A stretch of 64,000 nucleotides of DNA from Facklamia languida CCUG 37842 (lineage in GTDB: Bacteria; Bacillota; Bacilli; Lactobacillales; Aerococcaceae). The stretch is from the NCBI RefSeq assembly GCF_000245795.1, contig NZ_JH601133.1:57993-121992 (forward strand), in the 5' to 3' direction. Of the stretch, positions 50,591 to 59,208 are shown piece by piece (within the stretch, counting starts at the first letter, position 1; each line of letters opens with the position of its first letter). The position numbers and the translations under genes were made by a program. The notes beneath the pieces are model-generated. The model saw nothing but the letters and a program-made list of their open reading frames with translations. It ran no database searches and had not been told where the DNA came from.

Positions 50591-53485
50591 TTAATAGAGG
50601 TCACGGATGTGATCGAATAATTCACCTTCTGCTTCAATCTGCCCCTTATTGCCAATGACGACCAAGCTCGCCTCTTCCAAGAGGCTTGCGAGTGATTGAC
50701 TGAGCGGCTTGAGATCTTCCACTTGACTGTCGATAATGGCTTGCTTCAATTGAGTCAGTTTCTCCGGACTGGATCCTGTTAAGTGGAGCGCCAGACTGAG
50801 TAAACCTCGATCAACAGCTGATTTAGGTCGTTCGAGTGGTGACAAGGTCCCGATAACATCCTTCAAGAAGGCTTGTTGGTCAAGATTCAATTGGGCTACG
50901 ACTTGGGGAATCGCTTGGAAGCTTTGGATGGTGCGGCGGATATTTGGATCCCGGTAAGAATTAAAGCTCAAGAGATTTTGGCGGGTATGCTGCCCTCCGG
51001 CTCCATAGGCCCCACCCTTAACCCGAATCGTATTCCATAGGTAACCATAGAGTAACTCATTCATCAAGATCGCCGTCCGAGCTTGGAAGTCGAGCTTATC
51101 GCGGGTATCCATCCCCATCGCCACATAGTTCACATCCTGGGCAGTGATAAAAGCTTCATCTTGCTTGGGACCTGGTTGATAGTCAACTAGATCTCCGATC
51201 ACTTGATCAGGTAGATCGCTAAACTTAGCCAGGACCTGGTCGCTAAGCACCTGCTTGCGGGTGGAGTCTCCGATGTAGATGATATTTAGCCGCTTCTTAT
51301 TTAAGAGCTTTTGACGGACCTGGTCGAGCCGGTCTAAGACCTCGCTGGCTTGACCATCTTGGACTTTCTGCCACTGGGCTTGAAGGTAGTCATAATAATC
51401 GATCCCATTCGCATATTCTTGTAATTTGACATGGGCTCGCCACTGACTCAAAGCCCGTGACTGGGCTAATTGATGGGCCATATAATTGATTCGATTCTGG
51501 AATTGGGAGATTTGAGCCATGATCAAGACAGAAACTTGTTTTGGATCATCCAATTGAGACTCCATCAAAATCTCATGCATCAAGTCAATCAATTCTTCGG
51601 ACTTGTCCTCTAAGGCACGACCTGACAGGGCAAAGAAAGGCTTGACCTCATAATGATCATCGGCAAAAATTCGGAGTTTTGCACTAATTCCACCCGTATG
51701 GAGGTCCATTTTTTGTTTTAATTGGGCTGCAGTCGAATTCTTTGTTGCTACATTACCGATCAGGTAGGCTAATAATGATAAGTCACAATAGTCTTCTGCT
51801 TGGAAGTCCGAAATATCTAACCACAAGTCTAGGTAGTCAATGCCTGAAGTGAATTGATCGCTTGAATAGAGATGGCCTGCTTGGTCTAACTCTTCAACCG
51901 ACAAATTCAAATCCTCAACTTGGACTTGTAAGTCCTCTTGCTTGAGCATAGGGATTTTGGCCAAGTCTGCTGGTTGATCCGGTGCTTCTTGACGGGTAAT
52001 GAGGGCTTGCGTGGTCTCAAGTAGCGACTGGATCCCCTCTGCCGTCAAATTCTTCTTATAAGCTTGGAGCTCTTGGTGCACCTTGGCTTCTTCCCGGTCG
52101 CTCTTACCAGGTTCTGCCTTTAGGCTCACTAGGACCCGGTGCGAATTATCAAGCAACTTCTCTTGAATCAAGTGTTCGAAGTATCCATTTTGAGCCTTGT
52201 CCTTTAATTCTTCCAACAAAGCCGAGAATTCAAAGGCGGCAAAAGGACTTCCCCCATATAACCAGGTCTCTAAGGCGGTCAAGGCATAGAGAACACCACG
52301 CGGTTGGGATTCAGAAATGACACTTTCCTTAAGATTAAAGGCAATCTTGTTGATGGATGCTTGGATTAAGTCCTTGTCAAGTCCCGCTTGAACCAGGCGA
52401 GTTAGGGTCTCTTGGATCAGGTCTTGGAAAGCTTGAAGCTTTTGCGTGGAGGAATACTTGGCCACCACCGCAAAGGCTTGAACCGAACCTACCCGGTCCA
52501 CGCCACCGTAGACATCGCCAGCCAATCCAGCGTCCAGAATCGCCTTACGCAAGGGGGACTCTTGATTACCTAGTAAAACTTCTTCTAAGACCTCAAGACC
52601 TGCCAATTCAAAGACATCCTCAGCCTGGGCCACATGCCAAGATAGGGCCAAAAAGTCCTTGACACTTGGATCATCTTCACTGGCAATCGAATAGCTTGCC
52701 TCAATTCGCTCTTGACTAGGAAGCTTTAAGTCGACTGTCAAATCCACCGGTTCTGTTAAGGGGTCATGCCCATCGAAATATTCACCGAGTTGGTCAAAAG
52801 CTTCCTCAAGGTCTAAGTCACCGTAGAGAACGGTCAAGGAATTGCCGGGCTGGTAATACTGGTTATGGAAACTCACAAACTCTTCTTGTGTGAGTGAAGG
52901 AATAGCAGAAGGCAAACCACCCGATTCGTGAGCATAGATTGAATCCGGATAAAGTCCCTGGTTCAACTGATCAAAGAGCTGGGGTTCAGGAGCCGCCATT
53001 GCCCCCTTCATCTCATTATAGACCACTCCCTTATAAATCAGGTCATCCTCCGCTTTTTCTAGGTGTAAGTGCCAGCCTTCTTGGGCCAAGATCTGCGAAT
53101 TCTGGTGGAAATTAGGCGCGAAGACCGCATCTAAATAGACTGCCATCAAGTTCTTAAAGTCTTGATCATTAGTAGAAGCCACTGGATAGACCGTCTTATC
53201 ACTAAAGGTCATGGCATTGATAAAAGTATTCATGGACCCCTTGATTAATTCAACAAAGGGTTCCTTGCTTGGATACTTTGTCGACCCATTTAAGACCGAG
53301 TGTTCAATAATATGGGCAATCCCATTATCATTATAGGGGGGTGTCCTAAAAGCAATCGTAAAAGCCTTATTGGGGTCGTCGTTTTGAATATAGAGAACTT
53401 GGGCCCCCGATTGGTCATGTTGATAGAGGTGTCCTTGGGATTGAATATCAATCAGTTCACGACTCTCGAGTTTGGTAAATGTCAT
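50591..53485 (-). CDS. M16C-family zinc metallopeptidase (PreP/insulinase-like)
   Basis: This 964 aa protein has the inverted zinc motif HIIEH at about residues 58-62. The downstream glutamate of the family lies in the region YKGVVYNEMKGA. Four M16-type halves fold into a closed chamber in the PreP group, which degrades unstructured peptides. The length matches the single-chain M16C type. No signal peptide is visible, so it is probably cytoplasmic. It is a single-gene unit; CAGGAGG precedes the ATG. Confidence 0.92.
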   Translation of the reverse strand: MTFTKLESRELIDIQSQGHLYQHDQSGAQVLYIQNDDPNKAFTIAFRTPPYNDNGIAHIIEHSVLNGSTKYPSKEPFVELIKGSMNTFINAMTFSDKTVYPVASTNDQDFKNLMAVYLDAVFAPNFHQNSQILAQEGWHLHLEKAEDDLIYKGVVYNEMKGAMAAPEPQLFDQLNQGLYPDSIYAHESGGLPSAIPSLTQEEFVSFHNQYYQPGNSLTVLYGDLDLEEAFDQLGEYFDGHDPLTEPVDLTVDLKLPSQERIEASYSIASEDDPSVKDFLALSWHVAQAEDVFELAGLEVLEEVLLGNQESPLRKAILDAGLAGDVYGGVDRVGSVQAFAVVAKYSSTQKLQAFQDLIQETLTRLVQAGLDKDLIQASINKIAFNLKESVISESQPRGVLYALTALETWLYGGSPFAAFEFSALLEELKDKAQNGYFEHLIQEKLLDNSHRVLVSLKAEPGKSDREEAKVHQELQAYKKNLTAEGIQSLLETTQALITRQEAPDQPADLAKIPMLKQEDLQVQVEDLNLSVEELDQAGHLYSSDQFTSGIDYLDLWLDISDFQAEDYCDLSLLAYLIGNVATKNSTAAQLKQKMDLHTGGISAKLRIFADDHYEVKPFFALSGRALEDKSEELIDLMHEILMESQLDDPKQVSVLIMAQISQFQNRINYMAHQLAQSRALSQWRAHVKLQEYANGIDYYDYLQAQWQKVQDGQASEVLDRLDQVRQKLLNKKRLNIIYIGDSTRKQVLSDQVLAKFSDLPDQVIGDLVDYQPGPKQDEAFITAQDVNYVAMGMDTRDKLDFQARTAILMNELLYGYLWNTIRVKGGAYGAGGQHTRQNLLSFNSYRDPNIRRTIQSFQAIPQVVAQLNLDQQAFLKDVIGTLSPLERPKSAVDRGLLSLALHLTGSSPEKLTQLKQAIIDSQVEDLKPLSQSLASLLEEASLVVIGNKGQIEAEGELFDHIRDLY

Positions 53486-53666
53486 AACTGCCTCCTGGTT
53501 CTTATAAATACTTGATTTGTTAATTATCGCACATTATCCAGTATTTGCCAATGAAATGGCTTTCTATTTAGGCAATCATGGCCAGCACAAATCATCACGT
53601 CCCAGAATTTTATAATTTTAGCGCATTTTGATTGCTAGTTAACATGAAACTGCTTTCTATTCATGG

Positions 53667-53672
53667 TATAAT
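53667..53672 (+). promoter_or_regulatory. Extended -10 promoter of the small membrane protein gene
   Basis: TATAAT carries the extended TGG just upstream; the -35 is poor (ATGAAA at 17 bases). It lies about 25 bases before the start codon. Confidence 0.55.
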
Positions 53673-53697
53673 GAGTCCATCAATTGGAGGTGATTCG

Positions 53698-54045
53698 ATG
53701 TTAAATATTATCATAACGGCTGCGACAACCCTATTGCTGAGTTATATCCTACCGGGGATCGAAGTATCCAGCCAATGGAGAGTCCTCTGGTTTGCCCTGG
53801 TGCTCGGGATCTTAAATGGGACGATCGGGCGCTTATTGAAATTTATGGGCTGTGCTGTCAACTTCTTGACCCTGGGACTTTTCAATCTCATTGTCAATGC
53901 CTTGATGGTTTCACTGGCTGACGCCCTACTGGATGGTATTCATATTAATGGCTTCTTTACTGTCATTCTCTTATCCATTATCTTGAGTGTGATTACCAGC
54001 TATTTCAATCGAGAGGAAGCAGACCGTCAGCGCAATCTGAATTAG
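53698..54045 (+). CDS. Phage-holin-4/YvlD-like small membrane protein
   Basis: This 115 aa protein has four hydrophobic helices and the family blocks RVLWFALVLGILNGTIGRLLKF and NFLTLGLFNLIVNALMV (PF04020-type). Such proteins are common and mostly uncharacterised; YvlD of Bacillus belongs here. I use the ATG at 53698 with GGAGGTG upstream, not the longer frame. It ends in a charged cytoplasmic tail. Confidence 0.85.
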   Translation: MLNIIITAATTLLLSYILPGIEVSSQWRVLWFALVLGILNGTIGRLLKFMGCAVNFLTLGLFNLIVNALMVSLADALLDGIHINGFFTVILLSIILSVITSYFNREEADRQRNLN

Positions 54046-54060
54046 CTGACTGAATAGCTT

Positions 54061-54077
54061 TGTAAAGATTGTGTAAA
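54061..54077. promoter_or_regulatory. Pho-box-like repeat, upstream copy (inverted orientation)
   Basis: TGTAAA at 54061-54066 and at 54072-54077 are spaced 11 bases apart. This is the complement of the TTTACA pair before the phosphatase gene. Confidence 0.5.
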
Positions 54078-54136
54078 GTTTAACGAGGTTAAATTGCACT
54101 CATTTTATTGATAGCATCTTTATACAAGCCGATCCC

Positions 54137-54163
54137 ATCCCCTTTTTAGGGGGTGTTTTTTTC
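54137..54163 (+). terminator. Terminator between the small membrane protein and phosphatase genes
   Basis: CATCCCC pairs with GGGGGTG around a 6-base loop and is followed by seven T. Confidence 0.88.
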
Positions 54164-54222
54164 TTATTTAGCCATTCCTGATCTTTTTGCAGGAGGTTTC
54201 AAAGAGTCGCTAGCCTTTAATT

Positions 54223-54254
54223 TTTACATTCAATTTACATTCTTTTGCTAGAAT
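54223..54254 (+). promoter_or_regulatory. Pho-regulated promoter of the alkaline phosphatase gene
   Basis: Two TTTACA repeats (54223-54228 and 54234-54239) with an 11-base period are followed by a -10 TAGAAT (54249-54254). No separate -35 is seen. This matches the tandem 6-base PhoP-binding repeats of Gram-positive Pho promoters. Confidence 0.75.
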
Positions 54255-54297
54255 GAGGGTGCCTATGGCGGGCAATACAATTTAGGAGGAATTTACT

Positions 54298-55884
54298 TTG
54301 AAGATGAAAAAGTTTCTTGCTGGTCTAACCGCTGGATTATTAAGTGCTACCGCTTTAGTTGCTCCCGCTGCTATTTCAGCTCAATCGATTGCAGGTCATG
54401 CAGAACTTGGCAAAACCCCTAAGAATGTCATTCTCTTAATTCCTGATGGAATGGGAACCAATGACATGTTAGCTTACCGTATGTATAAGAACGGTGGCTA
54501 TGCAGCTGAATTACCCTACACTGTTATGGATCAGTATCTTGTTGGTCAAATGATGACAGCCCCTGAGAATGATTTGGCTGCTGGTGATTCGACGATCACG
54601 GACTCTGCCGCTGCTGGTACAGCAATGTCAACTGGTGAGAAGACTTATTCTGGAGCGATTGGACTCGATAATGACCAATCTGTCCTCGAAAACACTTCTG
54701 AAGTTGCAAAAGCTAACGGCAAGTCTGTCGGAATTGTAGTCACTTGTGATGTCTTCCACGCAACTCCTGCTTCTTTCCACTCCCATGTTCCTAGTCGTAA
54801 AGACTATGACAAGATGTTAGAAGACATGATCAGTGACTTAGATGGTGAAGGCGTAGACTTCGACGTCCTTCTAGGTGGCGGTCGCCAATACTTCAAGACT
54901 GAAGAAACAGACTTCACTCAAAACTTCGTAGATGCTGGCTTCACTTATGTTGAAAACAAAGATGAATTAGCAGCAGCAGAAGGCGATAAAGTGCTTGGTC
55001 TCTTCAGTGAGGATGCCCTTCCATATGATATGGATACAACCGACGAAAACATCCCAAGTCTAGCAGAAATGACCACAGCTGCTCTTGATAAATTAAGTCA
55101 AAATGATAATGGCTTCTTCTTAATGGTGGAAGCTTCAGAAATTGACTGGGCAAACCACGCCAACGACTTAACCGGTATGATGTCTGAAATCGAAGCTTAC
55201 GAAGAAGCTTTCCAAGCAGCTATTGACTTCGCCAAGGAAGATGGCGAAACACTAGTGATTGCTGCAGCTGACCACGAAACAGGCGGATTCACTGCTGGTG
55301 GTCGTCAAAAAGATGGTAAAGACGAACAACAATTCATTATCGACCCTGTACTCGGCATGAAAGAAACTCCTCAATTATTAGCAGCTTGGATTGAAGAATC
55401 TGGAGATGTTGAAGGAACTTTAGCAGAATATGTTGAATGGAAATTCACTAACGAAGAGATCTCTACAATGGAAGATGCCCTAACTATGGGAGACGGTGCT
55501 TATGACACGATCTACCAAACCCTCATTGACGCTGTAAACTACCGTGCAAACGCTGGTTGGACTTCTGGTCAACATACAGGTGGTGAAGTTTCCTTCTATG
55601 CTTACGGTCCTGGCTTTGAGAACTTCATTGGATTGATCGAGAATACCGACGTGGCAAAGATTGTCAAAGCCTTCTTAGCAGGTCAAGAGCCTACTATGGA
55701 AAGTCATGAAGCTGCACCAGCTGAACAAGAAGCTACTGAAGAAGCACCAGCGGAAGAAACAGTCGAAGAAGGTGCTGAAGAAACTTCAGCTGAAGAATCT
55801 GCAGAAGAAGGTGCTGAAGAATCAACAGAAGAAGGCGCTGAAGAAACTAGCGCTGAAGAAACAAGTGAAGAAACAGCTGCCTAA
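54298..55884 (+). CDS. phoA: Secreted alkaline phosphatase with acidic C-terminal tail
   Basis: This 528 aa protein releases phosphate from organic esters outside the cell. The signal peptide (about 1-28) ends at AISA. Metal and catalytic motifs are LLIPDGMG, GDSTITDSAAAGTA (nucleophile Ser), AAADHETGGF and GQHTGGE. The last 60 or so residues form a low-complexity tail of Glu, Ala, Thr and Ser with repeated EEGAEE, absent from usual phosphatases. No LPXTG motif follows, so it should be released or ionically held. The start is a TTG at 54298 with AGGAGG eight bases away; an ATG two codons later is an alternative. Confidence 0.92.
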   Translation: MKMKKFLAGLTAGLLSATALVAPAAISAQSIAGHAELGKTPKNVILLIPDGMGTNDMLAYRMYKNGGYAAELPYTVMDQYLVGQMMTAPENDLAAGDSTITDSAAAGTAMSTGEKTYSGAIGLDNDQSVLENTSEVAKANGKSVGIVVTCDVFHATPASFHSHVPSRKDYDKMLEDMISDLDGEGVDFDVLLGGGRQYFKTEETDFTQNFVDAGFTYVENKDELAAAEGDKVLGLFSEDALPYDMDTTDENIPSLAEMTTAALDKLSQNDNGFFLMVEASEIDWANHANDLTGMMSEIEAYEEAFQAAIDFAKEDGETLVIAAADHETGGFTAGGRQKDGKDEQQFIIDPVLGMKETPQLLAAWIEESGDVEGTLAEYVEWKFTNEEISTMEDALTMGDGAYDTIYQTLIDAVNYRANAGWTSGQHTGGEVSFYAYGPGFENFIGLIENTDVAKIVKAFLAGQEPTMESHEAAPAEQEATEEAPAEETVEEGAEETSAEESAEEGAEESTEEGAEETSAEETSEETAA

Positions 55885-55907
55885 TGGCCAACCTCTTCAC
55901 GAACAAA

Positions 55908-55940
55908 TTCCTGTCCCCCTTTTGGGACAGGGATTTTTTG
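55908..55940 (+). terminator. Terminator of the alkaline phosphatase gene
   Basis: A perfect 8-base stem (CCTGTCCC with GGGACAGG) is followed by TTTTTTG. It may also stop the convergent trkA transcript. Confidence 0.9.
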
Positions 55941-56018
55941 TTTTCATATTAAATAGGATTGCAGGCATTTATTTCTCCTGCAACCCTATCTTTATAGCTA
56001 GTTATTATGCGGTCTCAC

Positions 56019-57377
56019 TTAGGCTTGGACGACTAATTGATTAATATCCGTAATATTGGTCTGAGCTGTTACGATCGTCACCAAGTCTCCGACTTGAATC
56101 TGGTCTGACCCATCCGGCACGATATAGTGTCCATTGCGGAAGATTCCTGTAATCAAGGTATGGTTGACCAACTCCAGTGTCTTGAGATCAGCACTCGTAA
56201 TAGCTGCTTCCGTCAAGACTTCAAATTCCATTGCTTCGATGTGTTCATCAACGAGCTTGTAGAGATTAACCAGGGAGGAATTTTGGGTAGCTTTGAGGCT
56301 CCGAGTTTTGCGGATGATTTTATCTGCTATCAACCGTTTGGGGGTAATAATGGTATCCAGTCCTAAGTTAATAATCGACTTCAAGAAATAAGGCCGGTCA
56401 ATCTTGGTAATAACCTTTGGAATCCCGCAGGATTTGGCATAAAGTGAGACAATCATGTTCTCCTCATCAATATCATTCAATGCGACCATGGCCTCATACT
56501 TCTCAATACCTTCTTGCGCAAGTAGCTTCTGGTCCGTTCCATCCCCATGAATAATCTCAAAGTCAGGAAAAGCCAAGGCCAGTTCATTACAGCGTTTGTA
56601 GTCCGCTTCAATCACCTTAACTTCCTTATTACGTTTGGACAATCTCTCCAAGAGGTAGTAGGTCATTTGGCCTCCACCGATGATGAGAATTTTACGTGCT
56701 GACTTCTTCTGAAATTTCAAGACATTATAGAACTTCTTAAGATTATCTCGGGTCGCCGTGACATGTATCTGGTCACCCGCTTGAACTCTGAAGGCCCCAT
56801 TGGGTATCAGAACCTGCCCTTCTCGTTCAACCGCACAGATAATAATGCGCTGGTCAATTGCTGAGCGAAATTCGTCCAGGGTCTTGCCATCTAAAATACT
56901 ATGCGGCTTAACGGTCATGCCGACAATCTGCAACTTACCATTGGCAAAGTTCTCGATACTATTAGCCGTTGGAAAGCTAAGAATCTGATCAATCAACTTA
57001 CCCGCATCCAGTTCAGGATTAATCATTTCAGATAAACCGAGCGCAGACTTCATAAAGGGAATATCTTCAAGATATTCTGGATTGCGAACCCGGGCATAGA
57101 CATGGGGCACGCCACAATTCTCGGCAATAATCGCCGAGATCATATTGGTCTCGTCCGAATTTGTGACAGCTAGAAAGATATCACCCGTTTCAATCCCAGC
57201 TTCCTTGAGAATATTCATTGAAGTGGAAGATCCCACGATCCCTTGAATATCATAGGTTGAATAGAGATCATTCACCTTATCCTCATCCCGGTCAATCAAG
57301 ACAATATTCGTTGTCTTCCATAGGGCTTCGCAGATCGCACTGCCGACTTGTCCAGCCCCGCATATGATTACTTTCAT
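56019..57377 (-). CDS. trkA: Trk potassium uptake regulatory subunit TrkA
   Basis: This 452 aa cytoplasmic NAD-binding protein gates the TrkH channel. Two RCK/TrkA-N plus TrkA-C halves are visible. The first Rossmann motif is GAGQVGSAICEAL (residues 7-19), and the second is around IIGGGQMTYYLLERL near residue 232. It lies 10 bases after trkH in a two-gene operon; AAGGAGG precedes the ATG. Confidence 0.95.
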   Translation of the reverse strand: MKVIICGAGQVGSAICEALWKTTNIVLIDRDEDKVNDLYSTYDIQGIVGSSTSMNILKEAGIETGDIFLAVTNSDETNMISAIIAENCGVPHVYARVRNPEYLEDIPFMKSALGLSEMINPELDAGKLIDQILSFPTANSIENFANGKLQIVGMTVKPHSILDGKTLDEFRSAIDQRIIICAVEREGQVLIPNGAFRVQAGDQIHVTATRDNLKKFYNVLKFQKKSARKILIIGGGQMTYYLLERLSKRNKEVKVIEADYKRCNELALAFPDFEIIHGDGTDQKLLAQEGIEKYEAMVALNDIDEENMIVSLYAKSCGIPKVITKIDRPYFLKSIINLGLDTIITPKRLIADKIIRKTRSLKATQNSSLVNLYKLVDEHIEAMEFEVLTEAAITSADLKTLELVNHTLITGIFRNGHYIVPDGSDQIQVGDLVTIVTAQTNITDINQLVVQA

Positions 57378-57387
57378 TCTATCCTCC

Positions 57388-58839
57388 TTAGTGTCGCGTC
57401 CGCCATAACTTCGCCTGGAACAAGATTAAGACGGGATATATTTCCAACCGTCCAATCAACATATAGGCCGTTAGCAGCAATTTAGAGAAGACGTTAAAGC
57501 CCGCATAGTTCTCCGTCGGTCCTACCAAGCTCATTCCTGGACCGATATTATTAAGCGTTGCTGAAATTGAACTAAAGGCCGTCATAAAATCATTCTGAGA
57601 AATCGCAATCGCCATCACCCCCGCTAGAAAAAGCAACAGATAGATCCCCAAGTAGATAAAAGCGCTTTGGATATACTGCTCGGTCAAGGGCTTACCGTCC
57701 ACCCGAATTGGGAGCACTCTTCTGGGTTGGGTGGCTAACTTCACTTCTCGTCGAATCCCCTTAAGATAAATGAGTATCCGCGAGATCTTAATCCCTCCAG
57801 CGGTCGACCCCGCCATACTCCCCGTAAACATAATGATGAGTAAGACAATATGCGCAAAGAGGGGCCATTGGCCAAAGTCAACCGTCGCATAACCCGTTGT
57901 TGAGATAATGGTGGTGACTGTAAACAAGCTATCCCGAAAGAGGGCTTCAAAATTCTCATACTGGTTGGATAAGTTCATCATAATGAAGACCACGGAACCG
58001 ATCAGGATCACCATATATAAGCGCAACTCTTCATTCTTATAAAAGTCTCGGATTCGCCTAGAGAGCAAATAAAAATAGAGGTTAAAGTTCACCCCAAACA
58101 TGACCATGGCAATTGCTAGGACATATTCTGTTGCGGGATTCTCAAAGGCCCCCACACTCGCGGCCTTATTGGAGAATCCACCCGTACCTGCGGCCCCAAA
58201 TGCATGGATGATGGCATCAAAAAAGTTAAGGCCCGTCAGCTTGAGAATAAAAATTAGGACCAATGTCATGACTAAATAGATCTTATAGTTAATCAAGGCA
58301 GAATTCTTGGTCTTCGCTACTAATTTACCGAACTGAGGTCCTGGAACTTCCGCCTTCATAATATTAACCGATCCTTCTCCCATCTGCGGAGCAAAGGCAA
58401 AGGCAAAAACAAGAATCCCCATCCCCCCGATCAAATGCGAAAAACTCCGCCAAAAGAGGAGCGACTGACTCAAGGCTTCCACATCCGTCAGGATACTGGC
58501 TCCAGTGGTTGTAAACCCTGATGCCATCTCAAAAGTCGCATCCACAACTGCAGGAATCTCTCCAGCAAACACAAATGGCAAGCCGCCAAAAAAAGATAGA
58601 ACCAACCAAGACAGGGCCGTGATCGCAAAACCTTCCTTCAAGGTGTACTTCACCTGACTTGGGCGAAATAAAGACAAAAATAGCCCTGAAGCCACCAACA
58701 AAAAGATGGTGTAGACAAAGGCCATGATCGTATGCAGGGGCTCTTGATAAATCAAACTCACTATAATCGGAATTAGGAGCAGGCCTGCCTCCAAAAAGCA
58801 GATATTTCCAAGAAAATTTAAGACAACCCGCTTATTCAT
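57388..58839 (-). CDS. trkH: Trk potassium uptake channel subunit TrkH
   Basis: This 483 aa membrane protein has the four membrane-pore-membrane repeats of the TrkH/KtrB superfamily. Selectivity segments are visible, for example TTTGASILTD, GAAGTGGFSN and TTGYATVDFG, and one near NNIGPGMSLVG. I use the ATG at 58839 (MNKRVV); a TTG three codons earlier overlaps the ribosome binding site. It forms an operon with trkA. Confidence 0.94.
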   Translation of the reverse strand: MNKRVVLNFLGNICFLEAGLLLIPIIVSLIYQEPLHTIMAFVYTIFLLVASGLFLSLFRPSQVKYTLKEGFAITALSWLVLSFFGGLPFVFAGEIPAVVDATFEMASGFTTTGASILTDVEALSQSLLFWRSFSHLIGGMGILVFAFAFAPQMGEGSVNIMKAEVPGPQFGKLVAKTKNSALINYKIYLVMTLVLIFILKLTGLNFFDAIIHAFGAAGTGGFSNKAASVGAFENPATEYVLAIAMVMFGVNFNLYFYLLSRRIRDFYKNEELRLYMVILIGSVVFIMMNLSNQYENFEALFRDSLFTVTTIISTTGYATVDFGQWPLFAHIVLLIIMFTGSMAGSTAGGIKISRILIYLKGIRREVKLATQPRRVLPIRVDGKPLTEQYIQSAFIYLGIYLLLFLAGVMAIAISQNDFMTAFSSISATLNNIGPGMSLVGPTENYAGFNVFSKLLLTAYMLIGRLEIYPVLILFQAKLWRTRH

Positions 58840-58898
58840 CTCGATCAATCACCTCAATTCCAAATACTCTATCGTCCAATTCAATGGATTTCCATCAA

Positions 58899-58927
58899 GT
58901 TATAACATAAACTATTTCCCTTCGCAA
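58899..58927 (-). promoter_or_regulatory. Promoter of trkH-trkA
   Basis: On the minus strand a -35 TTGCGA (58922-58927) and a -10 TATAAC (58899-58904) are separated by 17 bases, downstream of the terminator at 58962-58991. Confidence 0.7.
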
Positions 58928-58961
58928 GTCACTCACTTTAGGATTATAAAGCCTTCTAACG

Positions 58962-58991
58962 AAAAAAGAAGCGGCCAATTGGGCGCTTCTT
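58962..58991 (-). terminator. Terminator of a small minus-strand transcript upstream of trkH
   Basis: An 8-base stem AAGAAGCG...CGCTTCTT with a 10-base loop is followed on the minus strand by TTTTTT. No annotated gene feeds into it from upstream, because pdxR is divergent. It therefore points to a small transcript from about 59145. Confidence 0.75.
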
Positions 58992-59029
58992 CTTTCGTTC
59001 TGGGGAATATTTAATGCCTAATTATAATC

Positions 59030-59128
59030 TTAGACACCACAGTTCAGGTTGGATCCAGTGGATGGCGCAAATAGTGTAAGAAAAGATCCAACAATTACAC
59101 CAGCGCAAGTCTCAGCTAGGAATCTCAT
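59030..59128 (-). CDS. Possible small hydrophobic peptide gene divergent to the MocR regulator
   Basis: A 32-codon frame (MRFLAETCAGVIVGSFLTLF plus a 12-residue polar tail ending NLNCGV) has one hydrophobic stretch long enough to cross the membrane and two cysteines. The only ribosome binding hint is TTAGGA very close to the ATG; a second ATG at 59146 adds six codons. A terminator lies 40 bases after the stop on the same strand, and a promoter-like pair overlaps the MocR repeats upstream. No family is recognised. It could equally be a non-coding RNA. Confidence 0.35.
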   Translation of the reverse strand: MRFLAETCAGVIVGSFLTLFAPSTGSNLNCGV

Positions 59129-59146
59129 AAATCCTAAGCTAGACAT

Positions 59147-59174
59147 AGCATAACAATTTTTGATACTATTGAAA
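59147..59174 (-). promoter_or_regulatory. Possible promoter of the small divergent transcript
   Basis: On the minus strand a -35 TTTCAA (59169-59174) and an extended -10 TGT-TATGCT (59147-59152) are separated by 16 bases. They overlap the putative MocR operator. Confidence 0.4.
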
Positions 59175-59207
59175 GTACCAAAAACCAAAGAAATGAAGGT
59201 ACCAAAA
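59156..59207. promoter_or_regulatory. Putative MocR-type operator repeats
   Basis: GTACCAAAA occurs at 59175-59183 and 59199-59207 as direct repeats 24 bases apart (GAAAGTACC/GAAGGTACC). An inverted copy TTTTGATAC lies upstream at about 59157. The last repeat overlaps the ribosome binding site of the regulator, suggesting autoregulation. Confidence 0.55.
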
Positions 59208-59208
59208 C

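Noticed and set aside
58849..59030. c-di-AMP (ydaO-type) riboswitch before trkH
   Set aside because: None of the conserved blocks of that riboswitch are present; trkH has a plain promoter at 58899-58927.
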